Source: CAYSFW01 sp964620675
GTDB lineage: Bacteria; Pseudomonadota; Gammaproteobacteria; UWMA-0217
Assembly: GCA_964620675.1 (NCBI GenBank)
Contig: CAZUJU010000001.1
Coordinates: 114,236-178,235, forward strand
DNA: 64,000 nucleotides
Direction of reading: 5' to 3'
In this document: piece after piece, positions 1-7,759 of the stretch
Position numbering within the stretch: position 1 is the stretch's first letter
How the letters are laid out: every line of letters starts with the position of its first letter
The notes under the pieces: generated by a model
The model's database searches: none
Told to the model about the DNA's origin: nothing
What the model saw: only the letters and a program-made list of their open reading frames with translations
Translations under genes and position numbers: made by a program

Positions 1-125
1 TCAATTCAAAGGCTTCAGGGTAACGCATGGCGTTCGTTTGCAATCGGTATATCGAGTTTAGATAGTCTAGGGCGTGCGGGCTGATGGGCCAAGATTACCA
101 CGCCGTCCGGTAACGTGCGGTCGGG

Positions 126-1517
126 CTACTTCCCGATACAGAAACTGCTAAACACGCGTTCGAGCAGATCTTCGGTGGTAAATCGTCCGGTGATGCGTCC
201 CAAGGCCTCCAGTGCGACCCGCAACTCTTCAGCTACCAGTTCCCCGGCGCGGGTCTCTACCAGCAGCTCGCGCGCCTTTAACACCGCGGCCTGGGATTCC
301 GAGAGCGCGTCCAGGTGGCGCCGACGTGCCATGAAACTGTCTTCAATCTCGGCGCGGTACCCGATTTGCGCGAGCAATGCATCACGCAATGCATCGATCC
401 CTTCGCCGGAGCGCGCCGCGATAAAGACGCGATCTCCCTCACGCCCCGCGGGATGTCCGGTCAAGTCGATTTTGTTGTGAACTTCAAGCACGGCGATATC
501 CGGTGGGAGGCGCCGCTGAATCGCCGCGTCTTCGGCGGTAAATCCGCGCGTATCATCGAGTAAATGCAGGATTACGTCGGCCCCTTCAATCTCGCGCCAG
601 GCGCGCTCGATGCCGATGCGTTCGACGGGATCTGAGCTATCGCGCAACCCGGCGGTATCGACCAGATGGACCGGAATTCCGTTCAGCTGGATCCGCTCAC
701 GCAAGACGTCACGCGTGGTGCCCGCGACCTCGGTGACGATCGCGGCGTCCGTCTCGGCGAGCGCATTTAATAAACTGGATTTTCCTGCATTCGGCAGCCC
801 GGCGATCACCAAGTGCAATCCTTCGCGCAACAGACTGCCTTGTCGCGCCTTGAGGGTGATCTGGTCGAGTGCGTCGAGGGTTTGCGCCAGACGTTGGGTA
901 AGTTCCGTGTCGGCGAGGAAATCGATTTCCTCTTCCGGGAAATCCAGCGCGGCCTCAACGAAGACGCGCAGATCGATCAGCTGCGCCTGTAGCGCAAGGA
1001 TCGCCGCGGAGAACGCCCCACGCAGCGAGCGCAACGCGCTACGCGCGGCCTGTGCCGTTGTACTTTCGATTAAATCGGCGATTGCCTCGGCCTGCGCGAG
1101 GTCAAGCTTGTCGTTTAAAAATGCGCGCTCGCTGAATTCACCTGGTCGTGCGAGTCGCGCGCCGCAAGCGATGCAATATTGCAACAACAGATCAAGGACG
1201 ATCGGACCGCCGTGGGCTTGAAGTTCGAGGACATCCTCGCCGGTGAATGAATTCGGAGCCGGGAAATAAAGGCCGATTCCTTGATCGAGAACGTCACCCT
1301 CGGCATCGACGAAGGTTTGGTAGGTCGCGTGACGCGGTCGCGGCAAACGCCCCAGTATAGCGACCGCAATTGACGCCGTAAGCGGACCAGAGACACGGAC
1401 CACGCCGATACCGCCGCGACCCGGGGGCGTCGCGATCGCAACAATGGTATCGCGCGGTGCGGCGGTCAGACGTATCAGGCCTTGCTGGTTTTCTTGTCGA
1501 TCTGCGCCGTAATCCAA
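126..1517 (-). CDS. mnmE: tRNA modification GTPase MnmE (TrmE)
   Basis: Potassium-dependent GTPase that works with MnmG to install the (carboxymethyl)aminomethyl group at wobble U34 of certain tRNAs, using a folate one-carbon unit. The protein has the N-terminal folate-binding region (ATPPGRGGIGVVRVSGP), a helical domain, the inserted Ras-like G domain with the P-loop GLPNAGKSS, and the invariant C-terminal FCIGK whose Cys is catalytic. Length of about 463 aa fits the family. No ATG fits: the reading frame opens at a TTG (1517) that overlaps the end of yidC by 43 bp, and family alignment suggests initiation may be a few codons further in, just before DTIVAIATPP. It is last in the rpmH-rnpA-yidC-mnmE block, the usual order to the left of dnaA. 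Confidence 0.95.
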   Translation of the reverse strand: MDYGADRQENQQGLIRLTAAPRDTIVAIATPPGRGGIGVVRVSGPLTASIAVAILGRLPRPRHATYQTFVDAEGDVLDQGIGLYFPAPNSFTGEDVLELQAHGGPIVLDLLLQYCIACGARLARPGEFSERAFLNDKLDLAQAEAIADLIESTTAQAARSALRSLRGAFSAAILALQAQLIDLRVFVEAALDFPEEEIDFLADTELTQRLAQTLDALDQITLKARQGSLLREGLHLVIAGLPNAGKSSLLNALAETDAAIVTEVAGTTRDVLRERIQLNGIPVHLVDTAGLRDSSDPVERIGIERAWREIEGADVILHLLDDTRGFTAEDAAIQRRLPPDIAVLEVHNKIDLTGHPAGREGDRVFIAARSGEGIDALRDALLAQIGYRAEIEDSFMARRRHLDALSESQAAVLKARELLVETRAGELVAEELRVALEALGRITGRFTTEDLLERVFSSFCIGK

Positions 1518-3163
1518 CCTTGCTGGGCAATCGAGAGCAGGTTGTTGACGAACCAGTAGAGTACCAACCCCGCCGGGAAGAAGGCGAAAAACACGGTGAA
1601 GACGAATGGCAGCGCCATCATGATCTTAGCCTGGATCGGATCGGGCGGCGCTGGGTTCAGTTTTTGTTGGATGAACATGGTTATGCCCATCAGTACCGGC
1701 AGGATGAAGTAGGGATCACGCAAGGAAAGGTCCTTGATCCAGAGCATCCAAGGGGCTTGACGAAGCTCGACCGTTTCCAGCAGCACCCAATAGAGGGCGA
1801 TGAAAACGGGGATCTGGATCAGGATCGGGAGGCAGCCGCCGAGCGGATTGATCTTTTCCTTCTTGTACAATTCCATCAACGCCTGTTGTTGGCGCTGTTT
1901 ATCGTCACCGTAACGCTCCTTGATCTGCTGCAGTTTGGGCGCGACCGCACGCATTTTGGCCATGGAGCGATAACTCATTTCCGACGGCTTGTAGAACACC
2001 AGCTTGATCAGAAACGTCAGAGCGATAATCGCCCAGCCCCAATTATGGAGCCAGCTATGCAGCCAATTCAGCAGCCAAAACAGTGGCTTGGAGATGAACG
2101 CGAAGATCCCGTAGTCGGCCGTCAAGTCGAGACCAGGCGCCAAGACCTCCAGATCCTTCTGTAGTTTTGGACCCGCATAAACCCGCGCGTTGATGACGGT
2201 TTCGTCGCCAGCCGCGATCGTGTAGTTGGGCGACAACAAGCCGATGATGTGCTCGTCAACGTTCCCGTTACGCGCGACTTTGGTATAGAGCTGATTGATT
2301 TCTGTCGGCGTACTCGGCAACAGTGCACTTAAAAAGTAATGCTGCGTCATCGCCGCCCAGCCGCCCGTCAAATCGAATGAAAACGGCTTTTTGGCGAGGT
2401 CGTCGAACGGAAGCTTCTCGTACTTGTCGGTGTAGTAAGCTGCGCCGGTGTAGGTGTAAAGCAGCTTGTTGTCCCCGGAAGTATCGACTGGGCCGTGGCG
2501 TAATTGGCGATAATGCCGCCCTTGCCAAGGCGTGGTGGTACCGTTCTTGATGCGGTAACTGATGTCGATCACGAAGCTACCGCGCCGGAAGATATAGGTC
2601 TTCTCGACTTCCAAGCCGTTGCCAGTACGCCATACCAAAGGGACGCGCAGTTCATTTTCCGTGTCGGCAAGTTCGTAGCGATTGGATTGCGCCTCGAACA
2701 AAGCATGGTGGCTGGGCGCGAGCTCGGCAGCGACGTCGCCACCTTCTGCAATCAGGCCCGTTTGGAGGAGATATCGGAACGGGTGCGTGCGAAATAGCAC
2801 CAGCGGTACGTCTGCCTGCGCCAAGCTGACTGGATAGGATGGAAGCTTAAGTTCGACGAGATCGCCACCTTGCGTGCTGATTCCTACCTGGAGCACATCG
2901 GTCGCCACGACCACCGTAGAGGCAGAGCGCGCCGCAGGTTCGTCACTGACGCGCGGAATCGCGAGGTCGTCACGCGCGGCACCGGGAGGTGGCGTGTCGA
3001 CCGGCACGTCGGCGGCAGCCAGGGCAGGTGAAACGCTTGCCGTTGATGCTTCGACAACCGGTGCCGGACGGTTCCGTTCCGCTTGGTCGGTGTTCCAGGC
3101 TTGCCACAGCAGAAAGCCAACGAACAGCAGCGAAAGGTAAAGAAAGGTACGCTGGTTTTCCAT
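1475..3163 (-). CDS. yidC: membrane protein insertase YidC
   Basis: Inserts and folds inner-membrane proteins, alone or with SecYEG. The 562-aa protein has an N-terminal transmembrane anchor (about residues 5-20), a variable Pro/Ala-rich linker, the large periplasmic beta-sandwich domain typical of Gram-negative YidC (about 60-340), and then the conserved 60KD_IMP core with hydrophobic helices from LFWLLNWLHSWLHNWGWAI onward and a short basic C-terminal tail. It lies only 18 bp after rnpA and overlaps mnmE. The small gene yidD, commonly found between rnpA and yidC, is missing here; the space is too short for it. Confidence 0.97.
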   Translation of the reverse strand: MENQRTFLYLSLLFVGFLLWQAWNTDQAERNRPAPVVEASTASVSPALAAADVPVDTPPPGAARDDLAIPRVSDEPAARSASTVVVATDVLQVGISTQGGDLVELKLPSYPVSLAQADVPLVLFRTHPFRYLLQTGLIAEGGDVAAELAPSHHALFEAQSNRYELADTENELRVPLVWRTGNGLEVEKTYIFRRGSFVIDISYRIKNGTTTPWQGRHYRQLRHGPVDTSGDNKLLYTYTGAAYYTDKYEKLPFDDLAKKPFSFDLTGGWAAMTQHYFLSALLPSTPTEINQLYTKVARNGNVDEHIIGLLSPNYTIAAGDETVINARVYAGPKLQKDLEVLAPGLDLTADYGIFAFISKPLFWLLNWLHSWLHNWGWAIIALTFLIKLVFYKPSEMSYRSMAKMRAVAPKLQQIKERYGDDKQRQQQALMELYKKEKINPLGGCLPILIQIPVFIALYWVLLETVELRQAPWMLWIKDLSLRDPYFILPVLMGITMFIQQKLNPAPPDPIQAKIMMALPFVFTVFFAFFPAGLVLYWFVNNLLSIAQQGWITAQIDKKTSKA

Positions 3164-3181
3164 ACGTTCTAATGACGGTAA

Positions 3182-3631
3182 TCAGAAATCTGATGGGGTC
3201 GGCGACGCGGCGCTGACAGCGCGGGAGAGCTTAACCCATTCCCGTTGCAGGCGTTGAGAGAATTCGGCATTGGTCATTGAATTCGAGGCCACCTGGAGCA
3301 GCACGACGATATCGTAGGCAGGCAGCTGCGTCGACGTGACGCGAAAAGACTCTCGCACCAAACGCTTCAGACGATTGCGGTCCACCGCCTTGCGAACCTT
3401 GCGTTTCGCGGCAACGATCCCAAGGCGCGCGTGTGGGGTGGTTCCCGGCGCGCTTAGAATCACCCACGGTCGACTGCGAGAAACGTACGGCGGCTCGTTG
3501 AAAACACGACGAAACGCGCCAGCGTCCAGGAGCCGCAGCGTACGGGGAAACTTAGCCCCAGACGCGTCTTCGGCTTCCGGGTGCGCTTGATTATGGGGTG
3601 AGACGCGCGCGACCTTTGGCACGACGGGCAC
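3182..3631 (-). CDS. rnpA: ribonuclease P protein component
   Basis: Protein subunit of RNase P, which binds the catalytic RNA and helps remove the 5' leader of pre-tRNAs. The family core starts at FPRTLRLLDAGAFRRVF and contains the basic RNR-type motif (KVRKAVDRNRLKRLVRESFR) that contacts RNA. No ATG is available; the only plausible starts are GTG codons (3631 or 3622) inside the 3' end of rpmH, so the two genes overlap by about 40 bp and the protein carries a roughly 30-residue N-terminal extension. Such rpmH/rnpA overlap is known in some bacteria (Thermus). The exact start is uncertain. Confidence 0.93.
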   Translation of the reverse strand: MPVVPKVARVSPHNQAHPEAEDASGAKFPRTLRLLDAGAFRRVFNEPPYVSRSRPWVILSAPGTTPHARLGIVAAKRKVRKAVDRNRLKRLVRESFRVTSTQLPAYDIVVLLQVASNSMTNAEFSQRLQREWVKLSRAVSAASPTPSDF

Positions 3632-3725
3632 TGATGACCTTGCGACCCCCTACGGTGCGCATACGGGCGCGAAAACCATGCGTGCGGGCGCGATGCAGGT
3701 TGCTCGGTTGAAAAGTGCGTTTCAT
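3591..3725 (-). CDS. rpmH: 50S ribosomal protein L34
   Basis: A 44-residue, strongly basic protein beginning MKRTFQPSNLHRARTHGF and containing the family signature RMRTVGGRKVISARRAKGR. The longer open frame upstream is not used: family length and the conserved MKRTFQPS start fix the ATG at 3725. It is the first gene of the leftward rpmH-rnpA-yidC-mnmE unit and is divergent from dnaA, as at most proteobacterial origins. Confidence 0.97.
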   Translation of the reverse strand: MKRTFQPSNLHRARTHGFRARMRTVGGRKVISARRAKGRARLTP

Positions 3726-3785
3726 GTGCGTAGTCCTTGGTTCGGGAGTATTCTGGGACAGGCCCAAAAGGCCCGCGAAGTTAAC

Positions 3786-3823
3786 GCCCTCGGCTCGTTT
3801 TGTCAATCGAGCCGAGGGCTTTT
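3786..3823 (+). terminator. strong hairpin with T-run in the rpmH/dnaA divergent region
   Basis: A perfect 12-bp stem (GCCCTCGGCTCG at 3786-3797 pairing with 3808-3819), a 10-nt loop and then TTTT. It looks like a rho-independent terminator for rightward transcripts. It lies about 90 bp before the dnaA start, between two divergent genes, where no gene end needs a terminator on this strand. It could attenuate dnaA leader transcripts or block antisense read-through. Confidence 0.6.
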
Positions 3824-3912
3824 CAGTCCGGCCAAGGGCCGTCGCGACGGCTATCGAGGTTGTGTATAGTGAAGGCCTGCGGAAGACCCGTTCGCCATCC
3901 AAACTGAGAATT

Positions 3913-5286
3913 ATGAGTACACTCTGGCACCATTGCGCTCGGCTGCTCGAAAGCGAGCTAAGTGACCAGGAAATTAATACTTGGATCCGTCCCCTGCAAC
4001 CCGTTCAGGGAGCGCGGGCGTTGCGCCTATTTGCCCCAAATCGGTTCGTGCTTGATTGGGTCCGCGAGCACTATTTGCATCGTATCGGTGAACTCCTCCT
4101 TGAGATCAGCGGCGATGCCGCGTTTCGGGCGGTACTCGAGATCGGATCGCCGCCGAGTGACGCCCCTACGCGCGACACAACGGCCGCGGTTTCGTCGCCG
4201 GCGCTACGCGACAGCACCAGCGGCGGTCGTATCGGTATCGACCATGCACCAGTCACTGGCGGATTCTCGAACAACCTCAACGCAGCCTTTCATTTCAGTA
4301 ATTTCGTACAAGGAAAATCGAATCAACTGGCGCGCGCCGCAGCCCAGCAAGTCGCCGATTCCGTGGGCAAGGCGTATAACCCGCTGTTTATTTACGGGGG
4401 CGTCGGACTGGGCAAGACCCATCTCATGCATGCGGTCGGGAATCAAATCCTGGAGCAGAATCCGCAAGCCAAGGTGGTCTATCTCCACTCCGAACGCTTC
4501 GTGCAAGACATGATCAAGGCGTTGCAACACAACGCGATCGATCGCTTCAAGCGTCACTACCGATCGCTCAATGCGTTGTTGATCGACGATATCCAGTTTT
4601 TTGCCGGAAAGGAGCGCTCACAAGAGGAATTTTTCCACACTTTCAATGCGTTACTGGAAGGTCAACGACAGGTGATCCTGACATCCGACCGCTATCCGAA
4701 GGAGGTGGATGGACTTGAGGAACGCTTGAAATCGCGCTTTGGCTGGGGTCTTACGGTGGCGATAGAACCGCCCGAACTCGAAACACGGGTCGCAATCCTG
4801 CAAAAAAAAGCGGAAGAGAATCACTTTGACTTGCCGTCCGATGTAGCGTTTTTTATCGCCAAACGCATTCGATCGAATGTACGTGAACTCGAAGGCGCGT
4901 TACGGCGCGTGGTCGCGAATGCGCGACTCACCGGACAGACCATCGATCTCGAGTTCACCAAGGAAGCGCTACGTGATGTGCTAGCGTTGCAGGAACGTCT
5001 GATCAGCGTAGAAAACATCCAGCGGACGGTTGCCGAGTACTACAAGATTCGTCTAAGTGATCTGCTTTCGAATCGTCGCAGTCGCTCGCTGGCGCGCCCG
5101 AGGCAGATTGCGATGGCGCTTTCGAAAGAGTTCACGAACCACAGCCTGCCGGAGATCGGGCAGTTTTTCGGTGGTCGCGATCACACTACCGTAATCCATG
5201 CGTGTAAGAAAGTCGTTCAGTTACGCGAGGTAGACTCCAGGATCGATGAGGATTACCGAATCTTGCAACGAACGCTTTCACAATGA
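3913..5286 (+). CDS. dnaA: chromosomal replication initiator protein DnaA
   Basis: AAA+ ATPase that binds DnaA boxes and melts the origin. The 457-aa protein has domain I (about 1-80), a variable linker, the AAA+ domain with Walker A GGVGLGKTH and Walker B LLIDDIQFF, and a C-terminal helix-turn-helix with the DnaA signature GGRDHTTVIHACKKV. The start ATG at 3913 is chosen because MSTLWHHCARLLESELSDQE matches the family N-terminus; the open frame upstream is only read-through of the leader. It is followed by an origin-like spacer and dnaN. Confidence 0.98.
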   Translation: MSTLWHHCARLLESELSDQEINTWIRPLQPVQGARALRLFAPNRFVLDWVREHYLHRIGELLLEISGDAAFRAVLEIGSPPSDAPTRDTTAAVSSPALRDSTSGGRIGIDHAPVTGGFSNNLNAAFHFSNFVQGKSNQLARAAAQQVADSVGKAYNPLFIYGGVGLGKTHLMHAVGNQILEQNPQAKVVYLHSERFVQDMIKALQHNAIDRFKRHYRSLNALLIDDIQFFAGKERSQEEFFHTFNALLEGQRQVILTSDRYPKEVDGLEERLKSRFGWGLTVAIEPPELETRVAILQKKAEENHFDLPSDVAFFIAKRIRSNVRELEGALRRVVANARLTGQTIDLEFTKEALRDVLALQERLISVENIQRTVAEYYKIRLSDLLSNRRSRSLARPRQIAMALSKEFTNHSLPEIGQFFGGRDHTTVIHACKKVVQLREVDSRIDEDYRILQRTLSQ

Positions 5287-5295
5287 GACGAAACC

Positions 5296-5304
5296 TGTGG
5301 ATAA
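5296..5304 (-). promoter_or_regulatory. DnaA box (TGTGGATAA)
   Basis: Exact reverse complement of the consensus TTATCCACA, 10 bp after the dnaA stop codon. Confidence 0.8.
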
Positions 5305-5352
5305 CCTATTTTCGAAGCCGGTATATTTTGAATGAAAATGGGGCCATATCAG

Positions 5353-5361
5353 TTATCCACA
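5353..5361 (+). promoter_or_regulatory. DnaA box (TTATCCACA)
   Basis: Exact consensus 9-mer on the plus strand, about 50 bp from the first box and about 65 bp before the AT-rich tract. Confidence 0.8.
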
Positions 5362-5533
5362 TTTCATACCGCTCATTCAAGGTCGGTTGTGAACATCTCC
5401 GCCGCTGACTTATCATCTAGTTAAGTCATTGAAAAATAAAAATAAAAATCGGTTATTGGCAGAAATGGCGAGACCTTATTGTTATAAATACTAGGATATA
5501 GATCTTAATATAACTTCTATAATAGGTACGAGA

Positions 5534-6643
5534 ATGACTGCGACGAAGTTCAAGATCGAGCGAAACGAACTGCTTATATGCCTACAGCGAGTCATGGGCG
5601 CGGTAGAAAAGCGCAACACGATGCCAGCGTTGGCGCACGTACTCTGTGAAGTTGACGCCAACCGTCTCGCGGTAACCGGAACCGATCTTGAAATCATGTT
5701 GCGAACCCGATCGGATCAAGGCAACGGGGATACCTTCAGTACCCTCCTTCCTGGTCGAAAGTTGCTGGATATTTGTAAGTCGCTGGCGGACGGGGCAGCC
5801 ATTACGCTAACGAAAGAAGATGGTAGGGTTACCGTCGCGTCGGGGCGCAGTCGGTTTTCGCTTGCTTGCCTTTCCGCAGTTGATTTTCCGATCCTAGAGA
5901 CATCCTCGGAGGCCGTCGCGGTGACCTTGGCGACTAAGGAATTCTCGGCGGTACTGGCGCATACCGCATTCGCGATGGCGAATCAGGATGTCAGGTATTA
6001 TTTGAATGGTTTGTTGATCAAGGTCGAACCAGCGCTGCTGACTGTCGTCGCCACGGACGGACATCGCCTTTCGATCAATCAGATCGATGGGCAATTCGAT
6101 GTTGGCGAAGCGCACCAAGTGATCGTACCGCGCAAGGGCGTCCTAGAACTGCAGAAATTATTACCGGAACTCAGTGAGGAAGTGACGCTGCAACTCACAC
6201 CGCAACATGTTCGGGTAGAAAGTCCAACGATTGAGTTTACGTCAAAACTTATCGATGCACGGTTTCCCGATTACGAGCGGGTGATTCCGATCGATCTGCC
6301 TCACCGCCTTACGGTCGAAAAGAAGTTGCTCAAAGACGCACTGCAACGGGTGTCAATCCTATCGAACGAACGATACCGAGGTGTTCGATTAGCCTTATGC
6401 GACAATCAGGCGAAGCTGGAGGCGAACAATACCGAGCAAGAGCAGGCGGAAGAAACGCTCTTGGTTGATTATCAAGGGGAGTCGATGGAAGTCGGCTTCA
6501 ACGTACATTACCTGCTCGATGTGTTGAATGTCGTCGAGGCGGATGAGGTAATAATCGATTTAAAGGATCCGAGCAGCAGTATTCTGGTTTCGGATCCGGC
6601 GGCAAAAGGGTCGCGGTATGTCATCATGCCGATGCGTCTTTGA
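5534..6643 (+). CDS. dnaN: DNA polymerase III beta subunit (sliding clamp)
   Basis: Ring-shaped processivity factor that tethers Pol III and many repair proteins to DNA. The 369-aa length equals the usual three-domain clamp. Recognisable stretches include ERNELLICLQRVMGAVEKR near the N-terminus, ATDGHRLS in the second domain and the C-terminal VIMPMRL that helps form the protein-binding pocket. Start ATG at 5534. It is followed after 12 bp by recF. Confidence 0.98.
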   Translation: MTATKFKIERNELLICLQRVMGAVEKRNTMPALAHVLCEVDANRLAVTGTDLEIMLRTRSDQGNGDTFSTLLPGRKLLDICKSLADGAAITLTKEDGRVTVASGRSRFSLACLSAVDFPILETSSEAVAVTLATKEFSAVLAHTAFAMANQDVRYYLNGLLIKVEPALLTVVATDGHRLSINQIDGQFDVGEAHQVIVPRKGVLELQKLLPELSEEVTLQLTPQHVRVESPTIEFTSKLIDARFPDYERVIPIDLPHRLTVEKKLLKDALQRVSILSNERYRGVRLALCDNQAKLEANNTEQEQAEETLLVDYQGESMEVGFNVHYLLDVLNVVEADEVIIDLKDPSSSILVSDPAAKGSRYVIMPMRL

Positions 6644-6655
6644 GCACATTGGCCG

Positions 6656-7729
6656 ATGCATCTCGTCCGGCTGGGGATCGAGAATTTTCGACGCATAGCC
6701 CACTGTGATATCGAACTCAGCCCGGGGTTGAATTACTTCTACGGCGAAAATGCGGCCGGGAAGACGACCATTCTCGAGGCAGTAGAGGCGCTGAGTCGAG
6801 GTCGTTCATTTCGCGCCTCGCAGCAAAAATCCCTTATTCGTTCAGGCGAAGTGGCATTTACGGTTTTTGGCGAAGTTTCCCACGCGGACGGTTGTCACCG
6901 AATCGGAATCGAGCGAACAAAGCTCGGTTTTTTGGCGCGGCATAATCTCGAGCCGATCGGTAAGCTTTCAACGCTGACACGGATACTGCCGACCCAATTG
7001 TTTGAACCGGGTTCAATCGAACTGATCTCAGGTTCTCCCGATCAACGTCGGCGACAATTGGATTGGGGTTGTTTTTATTACGACCATCGATTTTCAGAAC
7101 TCTGGATTCGCTATCGCAAAGCACTCGCGCAAAGAAACGCGCTACTGCGAGCGGGCGCCGACGGCGACGTATTGGTGCACTGGCTGGACCCGCTGGTACA
7201 GACCGGTGAGTCCCTGACCGGTATCCGGCAGCGCTATCTTGAGCGGTTGTCAGCGAGTATTCGGTCAACGTCGGCGGATATGTTGGTCGAAGAAAATTGG
7301 AGATTTACGTTAGTGCGCGGTTGGACGCACGCTAAATCGTTGCTGGAGTATTTGATCGAGCAGCAGGAAGGCGATCGGCTTTGTGGTTACACGCGGCATG
7401 GTCCGCACCGCGCCGATATACAAGTTACGCAGGATAGCGTAACGATCGCGAACGCGTCGCGGGGTCAACAACGACAATTGGCGTTGGTATGGTTAGTCGC
7501 GCAAGCAAAGGTATTTGAGTTGGATCGCGGCTATTTTCCTATCTTGTTGCTTGATGACTTGGCCTCTGAGCTTGACGCGAGTCGGTTCGGGCGCTTGATC
7601 AACTATCTCGCGTCAATCGATATGCAGATATTGCTCACGAGTACTCGACAGCCCGACGACTGGATGGCAGCGTTTCGTGATTCGAAGTTGTTCCACGTGG
7701 AACAAGGGCGGATTGTCGAGGTGGTATAA
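6656..7729 (+). CDS. recF: DNA replication and repair protein RecF
   Basis: SMC-like ATPase that loads RecA at single-strand gaps with RecO and RecR. The 357-aa protein has Walker A GENAAGKTTILEAVEAL (about residues 30-46), the ABC-type signature region ASRGQQRQLALVW and Walker B LLLDDLASELD. Start ATG at 6656. It sits in the classical dnaA-dnaN-recF-gyrB order and ends 30 bp before gyrB. Confidence 0.97.
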   Translation: MHLVRLGIENFRRIAHCDIELSPGLNYFYGENAAGKTTILEAVEALSRGRSFRASQQKSLIRSGEVAFTVFGEVSHADGCHRIGIERTKLGFLARHNLEPIGKLSTLTRILPTQLFEPGSIELISGSPDQRRRQLDWGCFYYDHRFSELWIRYRKALAQRNALLRAGADGDVLVHWLDPLVQTGESLTGIRQRYLERLSASIRSTSADMLVEENWRFTLVRGWTHAKSLLEYLIEQQEGDRLCGYTRHGPHRADIQVTQDSVTIANASRGQQRQLALVWLVAQAKVFELDRGYFPILLLDDLASELDASRFGRLINYLASIDMQILLTSTRQPDDWMAAFRDSKLFHVEQGRIVEVV

Positions 7730-7759
7730 TGATCAGGTTCACCTAGCGATTAACGGAAA

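Larger units (their letters stand above)
5287..5533. other. putative oriC (dnaA-dnaN spacer)
   Basis: A 247-bp non-coding spacer with two perfect DnaA boxes in opposite orientation (5296-5304 and 5353-5361). These are followed by a conspicuously AT-rich tract (about 5425-5530, with runs such as aaaataaaaataaaaat) suited to be a DNA unwinding element. The dnaA-dnaN position is the classical origin site in Pseudomonas and related Gammaproteobacteria. Functional proof would need strand-skew or marker-frequency data. Confidence 0.75.
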
